This document shows, piece after piece, positions 40,987-53,283 of a stretch of 64,000 bases of DNA (position 1 is its first letter; every line of letters starts with the position of its first letter). Origin of the DNA: Podospora comata (lineage: Eukaryota > Ascomycota > Sordariomycetes > Sordariales > Podosporaceae); assembly GCA_017354895.1 (NCBI GenBank), contig CP071497.1:1674001-1738000 (forward strand), written 5' to 3'. The notes under the pieces were generated by a model that saw only the letters and a list, made by a program, of their open reading frames with translations, searched no databases and was not told the origin of the DNA. The position numbers and the translations under genes are program-made.

Positions 40987-43900
40987 ATGGAACAGCCCTT
41001 TTCTTCGTCAAAGGTGACGGGTTAGTGACGGTTTTGGTTGATTGGGGAGCTCCCAGCTGACTAGTAGTGTTTCTGTATGCAGTCGAGTACTTCGATCCCC
41101 ACGATGTCTACAAGCTCCTTGCGCCGGGGTTGATTCCCCGGCTCCCGCTCCGAGACCTCAACTGGCAGTCCCACGCCGGGCCATTGCGATCTATCAACAC
41201 CCTACACATTGAGCTCCTACCATCCGGAGCCGACTGCTCGAATATCTTTACCCCCCTATCCTCTCCAAACCCAAAGGGCGCAAGCTCCACCGATGTCGCG
41301 AACCAACCGGCCCGGGACGATGGCTTCCAGACCGCCACCATCGCCGGTAGGGGTGGCTCAAGCGACCAGGTGGACTCGACACTTCGTCCACCAGCAGGGC
41401 CAGGCAAGGAAAGGAGACATCAAATACCAGGCTTGCGCCGCACACCTTACCTCAAGGTGCTACTAATACGATGCGACGACAACGATACATACAAGTCCAC
41501 GACGAAGGCTGAAATAAAGGAGTGGATCAAAGTCAACACACCACCAGCCCAGGGCAAGAGTGGCGCCGAGAACCACGATGCCTTCGAATGGCTGATCATC
41601 CATGTGGTCCTCCCAAACACCGTCGCCGCGACCCAGCCGCGGACCACCGGGAAGGTACCCGACTCCAGCGACGTCTCCAAGACGGCGACACTAAAGTGGC
41701 GCGGCAGCTCAACATCGTTGCTGGAGAAATTGCGGACCGACTTCAACGGCTCAGGCAAGGGCGCTGTGGACAGGATCAGGCAGATTCGCATTGGCGTCAA
41801 CGACGTGCCATATAGTATGCTCCCGAGGGTGGTGCCCGCGGTACCTACGGGGTATCGTGAGACCGAGCAGGACAGTGAGGCCGCGTGGGCGGACTTGATC
41901 GGGAAGTTCAAGGAGCTCATCCTATCCAGCTTCGACACACGCGTCACACAGTACGAAGAGGACATCAAGGAACGAGACGCCCAGAGGAGTTTACCAGGGT
42001 GGAATTTCTGCACTTTTTTCATTCTGAAAGAAGGCCTGGCCAGGGGTTTCGAAAGTGTTGGTCTTGTTGAGGATGCCCTGGTTGGGTATGATGAGCTTAG
42101 TGTTGGGCTCGACACTATCATCCAAGAACAAGCGGGTGCGGGATCTGCGGAAGCACATGGAGGCACTCTGCTTCCGTATACCCCGGATCTCAAAGAGACA
42201 GCACAAAAGGCTCTCAGTGAGATCGCTGGCGGTACTCTTGAGTTTGAGGAAGAGGAGGCTGTGGATCTCCAGTCTGGCGAGAAGCAAAAGCTGGATTATT
42301 CCGAAAGCATCCCCATCACTTCATCCAAAAAGACATACCGAGAGTTGATCTTGGCCAACAATGTGTCTTTATTCGATTTCAGGTGCTACATCTTTGCACG
42401 CCAAATCTCTCTGCTCCTTCGTCTTGGAAATGCATGGTCAACACGAGAGGAGCTGGTGGCCAAGCTGAAGGAGCAGCAAGAAATGGTCCCGCGAGGAGTG
42501 GCTGCAAAAACACCCGTACCCAAGCTGAATGAGGAGCAGGAGAACTTGCTGCAGCTCGCTGAAATCTGCAAACGCACGCTCGAGTTCGTGCCTGCGATTT
42601 CGACAGTCATGAGAGAAGACATCATTGCGGCCATCATGTCTGCCAAGAAACACGAAGAAGAAGATGGCGTCAAGCCAGTCCTCGATTCCATGCTCTCCGA
42701 GGTTGTGGACAACATGGTGTCGTCCTTTGCCTTTTCTGTTGCCCAACAGATTCTCGCCCAGACGTCTACCAAGGCGCTGCCTATCCCACCTTCTACCCTT
42801 AATGATGCCCATGATCAGAAGACGTCTATCCCAGACCCGAAAACGACGATGCATCCAGCCCGGACGACGTCCCTTCACGGCCAGGGCACTCAACGGCCAC
42901 CTCTCAGCCCTGGGTTCCCGTCTGGGCGCCTGCCTGGTTCTATTGATAGTCCAGCTACGTCGTCATTTCAGAAGGCTGGGCTCGAAGAACTTGCTGCTAG
43001 GAGAGCCGAGTTGTATGCATTGTCCCGAAATATTTTGGAAGAGTGTGGCAAGAAGCGTGGCTGGTCTGACGGGTGGTCGTCGGTCCCTACGGTAGGGGAA
43101 GCTGGGATTGTTGACATGGAGGAGATTGGCCTTGACGATGATGATGATGATGATGATGCCGAAAAGACCAAGCCGGCTGCAAGAGAAACCGCTGAGGTTT
43201 TGCACACGTCGGTTGCCGGCGTGGGAACCACCCTCCTCCGCACAGCGCTCGACAATAAGGATGACTTTTATCGGCTCTACGAGACGCTCACCGATAAAGC
43301 TCTCCGGCACTACACAGTCGCCCACCACCTGCACTCGGTCCAGGCCTGCATGGCTGATTTGGCGGTGCTCAAGTTTCACCTTGAGGAGTACAAGGACGCA
43401 GCTTACTACTTTTACCGCGTCATTCCCTTCTTTGGAGAGAGCAGCTGGGCCCTCCTTGAGCTTTCCATGCTGGTCATGTATGCGAGGTGTCTAAAGAAGT
43501 TGAACAAGTTGGACGATTACGTCAACCAAGCACTTCGGCAGCTCCTTTGCAAGGCAGCCGCCGCTGAGAGGGACAGATTGCAGCAAAAGTCACGGTTCAG
43601 GAACACCCTTACGTCTGCAACTCAGTACCCAGAAGCCTCGGCCATCACGGGATTCCTGGCGGACCTGATTTCGGTGTCGGCATCGCTAGACAAGGATGTG
43701 AGGATTCCCCTGACGAGCCTCTGCTGTGATCTTGCTCTGGACGGGCCACCATTCTATGACGAGGGCCAGGACAGCTTCTCCTTGTTTCTTGACTTTCACA
43801 GTCTTTTGGTTGATGAGTTCGAAGCTGATTCGGTCAGCATCCGCATCACGAGCAAGACTGCAGGGGGCAGCAGGGAAATTTGGCTACAGACCGAGAAGCC

Positions 43901-45800
43901 GGTTACCATCCGGCCAGGGCCGAACAAGGTACGAGTGCAGAGCACCACGATGATGGCTGGCACTTTTGAGGTGGATCAGGTTCGTCTGTCCAGCGAGAAG
44001 GTATTGCTGCATTACGAACGAGATCCCAACCAGCCTGTAGACAAGGGGATTGCAAGCCTGAAAAATCCTCAAGTGGCTGTTTACCAACGAGCTAGCGGCC
44101 TTGACGTCCGACTGTCAGGGACAAAGGACCTGCAGCTCGACAAGAAGAAATCGCTAGATCTTGAGCTATCAACTGGTTGGAACGCCGTCAAGACGTGCGA
44201 GATTAAGATTAGGTCTGCCACTGGTGGGCTGCGGCTGGTCATGAGTGAAGCAGAGGTGGTTGGCTCGACACAGGCCACCAAAGCAGAGGGAGGCACCTTC
44301 AAATTCGGCGCCATTCCCGCAAATAGCTCTGTCAAGGTCCGGTTTCCCTTCACCGTTGAGCACGACCTGCTCGATGTCGCTGTCAGGGCGGAGGTTACCT
44401 ACTCCACCGAGCGTGGGAGCTTCACCTTCTTCAAGACATCATCTGTACCGATCTCTCTCGCAGTCGAGGTCAACGTTCAGGATATCTTCAAGCACAACGC
44501 ACTCTTTTCGCGATTTGCGGTCTCCTCCGCCAGTTCCAGCCCGTTGAGGTTGTTCAAGAGCGAGCTGTTGGGCTCCGAGGTCTTTGACACACATTTTGGC
44601 CACTCGCCCAGCCAGCCGGTGTTGATCTTTCCCAAACAGCCCACCAGCCTGCTGTACAAAATCACGAGAAAGCGCGGGGTTGCCATCGGGCCGAAGACAA
44701 ACAAGACGCTGTATCTCAAGCTGTACTACAGCGTCTTGCAGGAAGAGATTGAGGCTCTGTTTGAGAAGACCATCGTTGCCGATCTGGAAGACTCGCCCAT
44801 GAGGGAGTACGCCAAGCTGATCGTCTCCAAGGTTCTGGCTGTAGTCCAAGCCCGCCTGTCGGAACACGAGCTTGAGAAAGCGGCGTTGCTGGGGGAGCTG
44901 CAGACGAGCTTTTTGGGTCATGTCAATTGGGAATCGCACTTTGCTGGTCTGGGATCGGCGTCAAACACTCAACAGCAAAAAAGCGGGACCAGCTCCCCTG
45001 CTTCTTCTTCTTCTTCTTCTTCTTCTTCTTCTTCTGGGGAAGACATCTCGTCGGCCACTCTGGCAGGTTTTATGACTGCCTTTTTCACCAATCACCCTTT
45101 CCTCCCGTTACCGCACCCCGAGTCAATCCCGGAACCAAACACGATTGTCATCCCGGTTGATGTACCCCCAGTAGCAATAGTTCACACGGCCGACTTGAGG
45201 GTTTCATCGTCTCAACCTCCAGTGGTGAACGGGACGGACGCTAGCGATGGCAGTCCTACGTTCGTGATTAACCAGCTCCTCCCTACCACCCTCCACCTAA
45301 AATGGACGCGGATGTGGGACACTGACCTGTCCACTTCGTCTCTGTCTCAAGACCTGGAGTTCGGGTATGAGATCACTGCCCCGGGGGATAGCTGGCTGCT
45401 TGGGGGGAGGAGGAAGGGGCATTTTGTTATACCGGCTGTTGACGATGATGATGCAGAGGAAAAGTTGAGTTCGACGGCGGAGACGGAGGCGGAGATACCT
45501 GTTGTTTTGGTGCCTTTGAGGGAGGGGTATTTACCTTGGCCCGGGGTGGAGATTAGGGAGGTTAGGGCTGGAGGAGAGAATGGGAATGGGACAGGGGAAA
45601 ATAGTCCTGTGGTGAATGTTGCTGGGCGGGTGCATTGCGAAACGGATTATAGGAACTTGGGGGAGACGGTGGAGGTTGTGGGGGATCGGGGGAGGGTTAC
45701 GGTTAGTTTGGATGTTAGTGATGGTGGGGGGGATAGGGGGGGTCCGATGGTGCTGGAGTGTGAGGGGGGGGGATGGGGGGTTGGGAACGTTGTCGCTTAG
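40987..45800 (+). CDS. TRS130: TRAPP-II complex subunit TRS130/TRAPPC10
   Basis: Model: join(40987..41020, 41083..45800), 1583 aa. The long frame itself has no ATG at its start. A 34-nt first exon (ATGGAACAGCCC...) with a GTTAGT donor and TATGCAG acceptor yields MEQPFSSSKVTVEYFDPHDV. TRS130 is a TRAPP-II-specific subunit for Ypt31/Rab11 activation at the late Golgi. Recognisable blocks include YLKVLLIRCDDNDTYKST, SSFDTRVTQYEEDIKERDAQ, WNFCTFFILKEGLARGFE, LIQ-type helical repeats, and a C-terminal beta-rich region (LHLKWTRMWDTDLST, VPLREGYLPWPGVEIREV). Low-complexity inserts are poly-Asp near 43134-43158 and poly-Ser near 45000-45036. The last 250 nt are rich in GGG/GTG/GTT codons. Confidence 0.9.
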
Positions 45801-46794
45801 ACTACGTATGAGGGGGGATGTTGTGACTAGCAGAGGAAGGTTTAGGTATGGTTAATATTCTTAATCGAGAAAGGTCTTCTTGACTGCTTTACCAACTGTG
45901 TGGCGTGGGGTATTTATTGTTCACGAGCTTGGCAGGGGCGGCCGGATGAGCAGAGTGAGTACTGCAGGTATGCGCATAAGGTCTCTTGTCAGATGCGCCT
46001 ACACAGTTCTGCGGGTAGGCCCGTCTGCCCAGACACTCCGAATTAGGTACCACCAATCATCCACGGCGTCACCGCTCTAGGTTGATATCATGATCTCCGG
46101 TCATCGGCAGACAAATCTAGATTCTAACATCCGACCGGCGACCGGCCGCATGAAAGAAATCCCACCCGACTTTGGCCCCAGCGGGAGACAGATCATCTGG
46201 CTGACTACTCTCATGACTAAGGGGGTTTCCAAAGCCGAGGTTGCACGAGTTCAGGGATGGAGATGCCCGCCTTTTGCGCCACATTTCGATATTATATGTG
46301 TATGTGTGTGTGTCATTTATTCGCTGCGAGTCACACACAATTTACCCAGGTACAGGCGGAATTCGGGGTTGGGGGTACGAGGCTCGGAAAGTCGGAAGAG
46401 TTGAGTGTCACGAATGGAGATTAGGTACCTGATGACAGATATGTGGGAGCCACAGCAGGTCGGGCTATGAGTAAGCGAATGCAGGTTTTGAGACTTGGGG
46501 CTGGTTAGGCTGGGTGGTATGACCTCAGTTTTGGAGTGGGAAGGCTGTGAGAGAGGGTTAGTAGTGGGGTGTGGGTGTGTCTCGGCCTCGGTTGTCAAAT
46601 GTAGAGTAATCAATGGTTGATGGGGGCAGAATTGTTGAAGGCTTTCTCGTCTCTGGTGTAAAATTGCTGGGTTGAGGGAGCTGAAGGTGAGTCTTGAGAT
46701 GGGTTACCTATATAAAGGATGAGATGTGGATTTTTCGCCCCCTTGGATTTTGTTGCAAGTTTCATAGCTTTTTTATTTCTTTGTCTCATAAGAA
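45801..46794. other. Intergenic region with a TATA box near its end
   Basis: About 1 kb between two plus-strand genes. A GT-rich stretch is at 46296-46315. A TATATAAA box (46709-46716) precedes the next ATG by 79 bp. No other gene was seen. Confidence 0.5.
46709..46716 (+). promoter_or_regulatory. TATA box of the second Zn2Cys6 gene
   Basis: TATATAAA lies 79 bp upstream of the ATG at 46795, at a position typical for a regulated fungal promoter. Confidence 0.5.
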
Positions 46795-49016
46795 ATGGCT
46801 GAGGCATCGTCATCGTCACATCCAGCGAGGAAAAGAAGGCCCCATAAAAGGAGTCGACATGGCTGTCTGACATGCAAGCAGCGGCATATTCGATGTGACG
46901 AGCTCAAACCGGTCTGGTAAGCACAAGCTTTGATCTACCTATGTCTTGTGCGTATGGCTAATGGGAGTAGCACCAACTGTCTGACACGTGGGGGGGAATG
47001 CGGTTATGCTGCTGAAGGAGCCAGGGGTGCATCTGATTCCCCTTCGTCGGCAGCTGCAACAATGCAGCCACCTCTGGTAGCGTACCCGAGCTCACCGGCA
47101 GATCCATTTGATACATTGCCTATCAAAATGCCATATCGGTCGTTGGAGCTGTTCAATCACTGTATGGATCCAGCATGCATGTTGACTTGATAAAGGGGGT
47201 GAGGCTGATATTCAGGGGGAAAGTTGCCAACTATCGGATCTTCAGCCGGACGGCTGTACCGAAGAGTGCGAGTTCCCAGTGGTTAGTCACAGCCTCCTTA
47301 CTTGACAAGAATGGGCAATATAGCTGACAGAACAGTGTCGGAATCGCCCTCTCCAATCTAGACACGTTTCGAGCCTGTCTCATCATGAGTGCGCTGCACT
47401 ATTCCCGAATCAGTGGCGGCCTAAGGGAGTCCAAGATGGAAGAGACGTACTTGTACCACAAGCTCGAGGCGATGAGGACTCTAAACAGCAAAGTTACAGA
47501 CTTGGAAACGTGCACTAGTGATGGGTGTCTGAGCTTGATTGCTGGGTTAGCTTTGGCTGAGGTAATACCTTTGTTCTTCTTAGGCCTGTATCGCACTGCT
47601 AACAATCTTAAGGGTGGCATGGGTGACCCAACTGCCGCCGAGGCACATATCAATGGTCTCTGTACTTTGATCGACATGAAGCGCCCCGAGGAATGGCAGC
47701 ATCGGTTCTATGGGATGCTTCAAAGAATCATTCTGATGTAAGCTGAATACATCGTTGCCAATCCCAGGCAGATTTCAGTCTTTCGAACCTCTGCTTCACT
47801 TTTCCGATGTCTGTACTAAATGTTTATCAAAAGGGCTGGCAGTTACATTGCTGCATCCAGGGACCCGTTTCTAGAATCACACATCATCGAAACCGACGAC
47901 ATGACCCTCTGCTATCCCCATCCATATTTCACCAAACCCACATCAACCCTGTTATCAACTGCTCAAGTCCAAGCCACTAGCCTCTCGCCCTTCTATCTGA
48001 CCTCCACACCCTGTCTCGAGGCCTGCAAAGCCGATGTTGAGGGAGAAGTACTATTCAACGTCCTTGAGCGTCTCAACTCAATCTGCTTCACGCCATACGA
48101 CAATAATAACAGCGAGACGACTTCACTCCTCCTCTCAGACACAGAGTCCTACATCGCCAGCCTGCTCTTTCAACCAGACCCTCCCTCGTCTTCACCATCC
48201 AAAGCTTCATTTCACAAGGACCGGCATCACAAAAAGAGCAAGAGAAAAGGCCACCCATACAGTCAAGTACCACTAATATACTATCCAAGCTCAAGCCGTG
48301 CCTGGGCCGCAGCCGGTTACCTCTACACCCATCTCATATTATCCCCTCTCTGGACCCAAACCCACCAAGACGAGACTATAGACCCCCACCTCCTCTGGCA
48401 TCTCCTCAACACCCTCCGAGAAGACATTACCAAAACCGAAGCAGCCATGAAAATCGGCGCCTACAGCCCAGAGCTGTGGATATGGGAGGTTGTCATAGCC
48501 GCCTACACCGTCCGTGTGTCTCTCCAGAGACAACAGCAACAGCAACAGCAACAACAGCAAGACCCAATGACGACGGGCTTGGCAAGTGTAGCTGAGGATA
48601 TCTTCAGCACTACATCATCAAAAGTTTTATCAACCTCTCAAACAGTCATCTGGCCCGGCCTCACCTACGCCGAAAGTTCAGTTTCTTCATCTTCCTCGCA
48701 GGATGGTAGCGGTGCTTCTTCACCGTCTCACGACAATACCGACCGAGGGCCCGGAATTCCCAGCCAACCGCACACTTATATTCCGCCTGTGTCACCTCCA
48801 CCAAAGGATCACCTCCATTCCCTCAAGCTATTCTTCCGTCAGAAGATCGCCTTATGGAGCCAGACAACCAGGGTTGCGGATTGGGAAGGGGCCAGGCAAA
48901 TGCTGACTAGAATCGTGTGGCCCAATCAAAGCGCCGGCCAACTCGCAAGTTATTCTGAAAGGCTAGATACGATCATGAAGACAACTTGGTACGAGGCCTG
49001 TCTTGGGTTGCATTGA
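46795..49016 (+). CDS. Zn2Cys6 transcription factor, six-exon model
   Basis: Model: join(46795..46916, 46971..47150, 47216..47281, 47336..47561, 47613..47737, 47834..49016), 633 aa. The zinc cluster spans the first intron: Cys 24, 27, 34, 41, 44, 51 (HGCLTCKQRHIRCDELKPVC, then TNCLTRGGEC), preceded by a basic stretch. The C-terminal part resembles the fungal_trans_2 type: FDTLPIKMPYRS, ALSNLDTFRACLIMSALHY, AEAHINGLCTLIDM, LQRIILMAGSYIAASR, SRAWAAAGYLYTHLILSPLW and a poly-Gln run (11 Gln). Exons 1, 4, 5 and 6 are well supported. The second intron is weak (GTTCAA donor); joining exons 2 and 3 directly would need a frame change, so either this intron is unusual or the gene is slightly damaged. 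The last acceptor is AAAAG. It lies next to the HET/siderophore stretch. Confidence 0.72.
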
Positions 49017-49233
49017 GGTGTTCCCGTTGTAAACCACGAACTTGACGTCAAGCACGCAATATTTGGTACCCCTGAATCACAATACAGGGTTTCAATGGTC
49101 ACGTTTGGAACCGCGTGCTTTGAGGACAACTAAACCATCTAGGAGAACGGGCACGGTCGAGGAATTCTTTTGATATGAAGATGAGAATTCTGGAGATAAT
49201 GCCGATCATGTATATAATTGCACCAAAGCCTGC

Positions 49234-50588
49234 TTAATTTTTGCTTACTCTGGCACCCGTAAAAAATCTCCCCCCCCCCCAAGGTAGCACGATGACTGTA
49301 CCCCTTCTTTCTGCTTTGGACGACCCCCCGCTGCGCTCGCTTGACTTCACACTGGCTCCTCTTCGGTCCCGTGATATCACGGCATCTGAAGAACTGTGGC
49401 GAGTGAAGGAGCTCCCTGATCGGTCTCTTGACGGTGGCCTTCGAGTTCGGGATGGCGATCTAGGTGAAGGTGATCGTCTCCTCTTTGTAGACCTCGTAGA
49501 TCGACGATGGGTTTGATGTCTTGACTGCCCATGCATGATGAATCCAGCACGGCCGAAACCCAATCCAGTGGGTCATCATCAGTTCGCGGGTACGGCAAAA
49601 CCCAGGATGGATCAGGTCGACCCTTAAGAACCTGGGATATGTCGGGCAGTTGGGTAAATTCAGGACTCAGTCCCAGATTCCAGTTGCCCACGTCACTAGG
49701 CGCGTTCAGGCAAGTCTTGGGGACTCTCCTCGCTGTCGGGTGGTCCTCCGCGGTGGCCGGCAATAGCGCACGCCAGCCTAATCCAGAAGACTTGGCCCAA
49801 TCCTTCGCAGTTCGACACCTCAGAATCTTGTGCCTCGAGGTCAGAATCGTACCGAAACACTTGGTTGACCATCTCTGGATCCCCCGTCGCCGCAGCGTAC
49901 ATCAGCAAGGTCATTCCCGGAACCGAAGTCAGCTTTTTGCCGTCACGGGTTATTGGAAGACTTTGCATGATGTGTGACATTACACCATCGCGCTCGGTTC
50001 CCTCACCATAGATGGGCTATCATCACGTCAAAAAACCCCAACCAAGCAATAGGGCCATGTCCTCGGGCCTGGTTGCAACTCGCCTTGACGCCCAGGACAT
50101 TCTCTGCGCCACACTACAGGTGTGCAAGCTTGCAATGCCCGTGAGAATGTGGTGAGGTACTCCTGTGGCTTCCTCCATAATTGTCGACATGGAAGATCTT
50201 GTGCCCAGCTGAGTCCATCCCGAATCGAACAAGCTCATCTTCCGCGGTGCTAGGAAGGAGTTCCTGAAGCGTCCAACCACGTGCGGCTGTGGTAGACCTG
50301 ATCCAACTGCCCTTGATGTACATCGGAGAGGTAAGCGTAGCAAATTGCTGAGTTTTCGTACCAACGAAACATGGAGTTGATGGCTTCGCTCAGCTCAACC
50401 CCGCGCTTGTCTTGCCGATACAACATGTGTCGATCCAACTGTAGGCAATGCCATCTTTGCAAGCTTGCCCACGGCAAAGTTCTAGTTTTGCCTTGCGATT
50501 GATGTCGCATTGATCCAATGATTGCATGTCTTGGAATGATAACTCCTCATCTTTCGAGGCACTTGGTGCGAGCGTTGATGAGCCGCAT
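49234..50588 (-). pseudogene. Broken HET-domain (heterokaryon incompatibility) gene
   Basis: A fossil HET-domain gene on the minus strand. The start MRLINART and fragments such as DEELSFQDMQ, WIDTCCIGK, EAINSMFRWYENSAICYAYL and GWTLQELL are the hallmark order of a HET domain. A later fragment (GMTLLMYAAATGDPEMVNQVF) resembles an ankyrin repeat, and an Arg/Ser-rich tail follows. The pieces fall in different frames, so the gene is clearly broken, with several breaks. HET proteins trigger incompatibility-type cell death in fungi. It is the first of two such fossils flanking the siderophore transporter/DUF3445 pair. Its ends are approximate. Between it and the regulator upstream lie 217 bp without features. 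Confidence 0.8.
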
Positions 50589-51277
50589 TTCCCTCGCCGT
50601 AGATCTTGAGGTCTTGACTGTGGTGAGGTATACGAGGTACTAATGTACGACCAAAGAGCAAACAAAAGATCGAGTGGCGACTGTGCCCTGTCTAAGGTCT
50701 GGGAGGCGGTTACTGAGTTTGGGCTATGGTGGGAGGTTAAGTATCCTTGGGTTGGGAAACTGTGCCCTGCGCGACTGCCCCGCCTCTGACTCCCCATACA
50801 TGCATACATATGAGCCCGTGAATGGCGTTTTGGTGTCACAGTGACTTCAGGCACATAGAAACTATAAAAATTCTCCAACAGTTGTTGTCCCGTCGGATGT
50901 GGGTGATTACTGAGTACCTAGGTAGGTAAGCGAAATTTACAGGACGTGTGAGTGTGATTGAGCATAGCATAGGTTCCTACCATAGGAAAGATTTCGTGAA
51001 GCTCAGACATCATAGTATATCAAGCTTCCCACGCTGGCAGTGTCACCGCTCTGATGTAGGTACTTTAGCTGTTGCCTGAAAATGGCTTCAGCTCAGGTTT
51101 CACCTTTGGGTGAGTTCGCCAACCGCCCATAGGGTTGGTGTCTGTGATCTGGCAGGTCTTCAAGTGTACGTTGATTGAATTAATACCTTGATCAACTACG
51201 CAAAGGATTCTTAAAATTCCGTCTTGTATGGTAACTCTCAACGATAACCAAAAACAAATTTATTTTATCACTTATCT
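50589..51277. other. Intergenic region, no gene seen
   Basis: About 690 bp between the HET fossil and the transporter 3' end. No domain-bearing frame or RNA was found; part may be the old promoter of the fossil. Confidence 0.5.
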
Positions 51278-53029
51278 CTATGCAGTCGGCTCGTCCTCCT
51301 TCAAAGTCTGCTCATCATTCAACTTTGGATTCCGCAACGTCGACGCAAAAGCAATCAGCGGCACACACAAACAAATCCCCGTAATCGTCAACAGCCTCTG
51401 GGCGTACTTGTAAGAGTCGATCAACGCCTGCCGCTCGGGCGTGCCCACAGGGTACTGCTTCGCAAAGGCAAATGGATTCCCGTAAGCAGATGTTACCAAG
51501 GTCTCATTGTTGAATCCCTCCATCCGCCAGGCAAGCTGGTTTGGCAAGACCTGAGTCCATATCCCGCCCGAGACAGCACCGCCAAACGCAGATCCGAGGT
51601 TGTAAGTGGCGAGGTAGAGGCCCGTCATGACAGCGAGATTCTCGTGCTTCAGCGCCACTTGAAGAGAGGCCTGCGCCGGGTAGGGAAACATGCCGCCGGC
51701 GATACCCAAAACAACCTGGGCGCCAACGACACCAGCTCGGCTGGACATGTCGGTATCACCTCGATACTTGATGAGGAGACCGAAAGCAACCATGAAGAGG
51801 CATGTTCCAACGACGATAAAGACTTTCAGCCGGCGGACCTTGTATACGACAAATCCGAGTACGGTGCCGGTGAGAACACTGAAAAATGTGTAGAAGGAAG
51901 ACACCCGAGTGGCCGTCATGACGTCGAAATCGAAAGCAACGACGAGAACCGAATACAAGTAGTCGCCTTGCATATACCACGCCCAATTCAGCATCAAGGC
52001 GATTCCGAGGGCGGCCCACACAGCTCGATCCTTCATGAGTCTGAATGGCACAAGCGGTTGGGGGGTATAGAGCTGCCACCCAATGAAGAGCGGTATCGCG
52101 GTGAAGCCAGCTATCAACGGGCCAAGGACATGAGCGCTGGTCCAGGATGTCTTGAAGCCACCTGCCAGCGTGACAGGTACCAAGAGCAAAGCGAAGACAG
52201 CAATCATGAGAATGATTCCGATGACATCGAGGCGCCAGAACAAGTACGCAAAAAATTTGCCCCAGGGGAGAGCTCTGACCGGGTCGACGTATCCGTCCAT
52301 CACATGTGATCTGCGGGCTCGACGGCCAGTTACCAGGAGACTGATGATCAGAGGCATGGCGCACACCGGATAGATGATACACCACATGCCGATGGCCCAT
52401 CGCCAAGTTGTGACAGCAAGCACGGCCGAAGAAATGTTTCCGCTGACCCAAGTCAATACGAGGAACGAGGCGTTGGGGATGTAACTGAACAGCAGGCGAG
52501 CTCGGGTGGTGGTGATGTCGGCAATGATAACCTCGAGCAGTAAGATGATCATGGTGTATCCAATCTGGTAGATGAGCGCCCCAGTGGCAAATGTTTCGAC
52601 ATTCTGTGAAGTTGCCTCCAAGACGGTGCCGAGAGTGTAGAAAAAGACTGACAAACACACAAGCTCGACACGGCCAAAGATGTCGGCGATCCTGGCTGAG
52701 GTGGGTTGTGCTGCGGCGGCGATGACGGAGCGTAAAACGTTGACAGTTGCCAACAGCGAGTGCTTGGAGAAAGAAGCCGTGGCATTAGGCTGGTAAGCGT
52801 AGCGGAGCATGCCATCGAGACCATAGGCGAAGGCAATTATGAAGACGCCAAAGAAGATGAAGACGTAGTCGGCCTTGGTGAGAACCGAAGCCAGGGCCTC
52901 AGCACGGCGGACACCAGGAGACTTTTCATCAGACAGAGCTGCTGCCGGCAACGGTGGAGCTTCTTTTGTTGTCGGCGAAGATTCCGCCCTGTCCGTCGTG
53001 GGATCATCATCACTGCCTTTGGTAGCCAT
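51278..53029 (-). CDS. Siderophore-iron MFS transporter (Sit1/MirB-type)
   Basis: Single exon, 583 aa, with about 14 hydrophobic segments and a hydrophilic Asp/Ser/Pro-rich N-terminus, the topology of the siderophore:H+ symporter (SIT/ARN) branch of the major facilitator superfamily. Family-like blocks: [19 protein letters not shown] near helix 1, [12 protein letters not shown] between helices 2 and 3, [77 protein letters not shown], and the extracellular loop [17 protein letters not shown] before the last helix. It imports ferric siderophores. The start is [10 protein letters not shown] at 53029. The upstream gene on the same strand (DUF3445) ends 254 bp away. No canonical ATCWGATAA iron-regulator site is seen in that gap. 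Confidence 0.88.
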   Translation of the reverse strand: MATKGSDDDPTTDRAESSPTTKEAPPLPAAALSDEKSPGVRRAEALASVLTKADYVFIFFGVFIIAFAYGLDGMLRYAYQPNATASFSKHSLLATVNVLRSVIAAAAQPTSARIADIFGRVELVCLSVFFYTLGTVLEATSQNVETFATGALIYQIGYTMIILLLEVIIADITTTRARLLFSYIPNASFLVLTWVSGNISSAVLAVTTWRWAIGMWCIIYPVCAMPLIISLLVTGRRARRSHVMDGYVDPVRALPWGKFFAYLFWRLDVIGIILMIAVFALLLVPVTLAGGFKTSWTSAHVLGPLIAGFTAIPLFIGWQLYTPQPLVPFRLMKDRAVWAALGIALMLNWAWYMQGDYLYSVLVVAFDFDVMTATRVSSFYTFFSVLTGTVLGFVVYKVRRLKVFIVVGTCLFMVAFGLLIKYRGDTDMSSRAGVVGAQVVLGIAGGMFPYPAQASLQVALKHENLAVMTGLYLATYNLGSAFGGAVSGGIWTQVLPNQLAWRMEGFNNETLVTSAYGNPFAFAKQYPVGTPERQALIDSYKYAQRLLTITGICLCVPLIAFASTLRNPKLNDEQTLKEDEPTA

Positions 53030-53283
53030 GGCGAACGGAAGCTGTGTCCGGGGGCCGAGGGAGAAAATGACCGGGCAGCGGATTGCCCTGGACGTGTCTA
53101 AAAAGGTAGGTTAACGTAGGCCAGGTTTTCCCAACGACAAAACAATTTTTAGGACCATGGAACAAAAATCTGCAGCATTCGTGTTTGGCGCCGTCATTGT
53201 CGAAACTCTAATAACATGACATCATGACCCACCTTCCGTACTTCGATATCAAGCCACCAGAGCAGGTACGAGTTCCTCTTCCG

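Noticed and set aside
53030-53283. Iron-regulator (SreA-type ATCWGATAA) site upstream of the siderophore transporter
   Set aside because: Only an isolated GATA core (TCGATATC) is visible in the 254-bp gap; the extended motif is absent.
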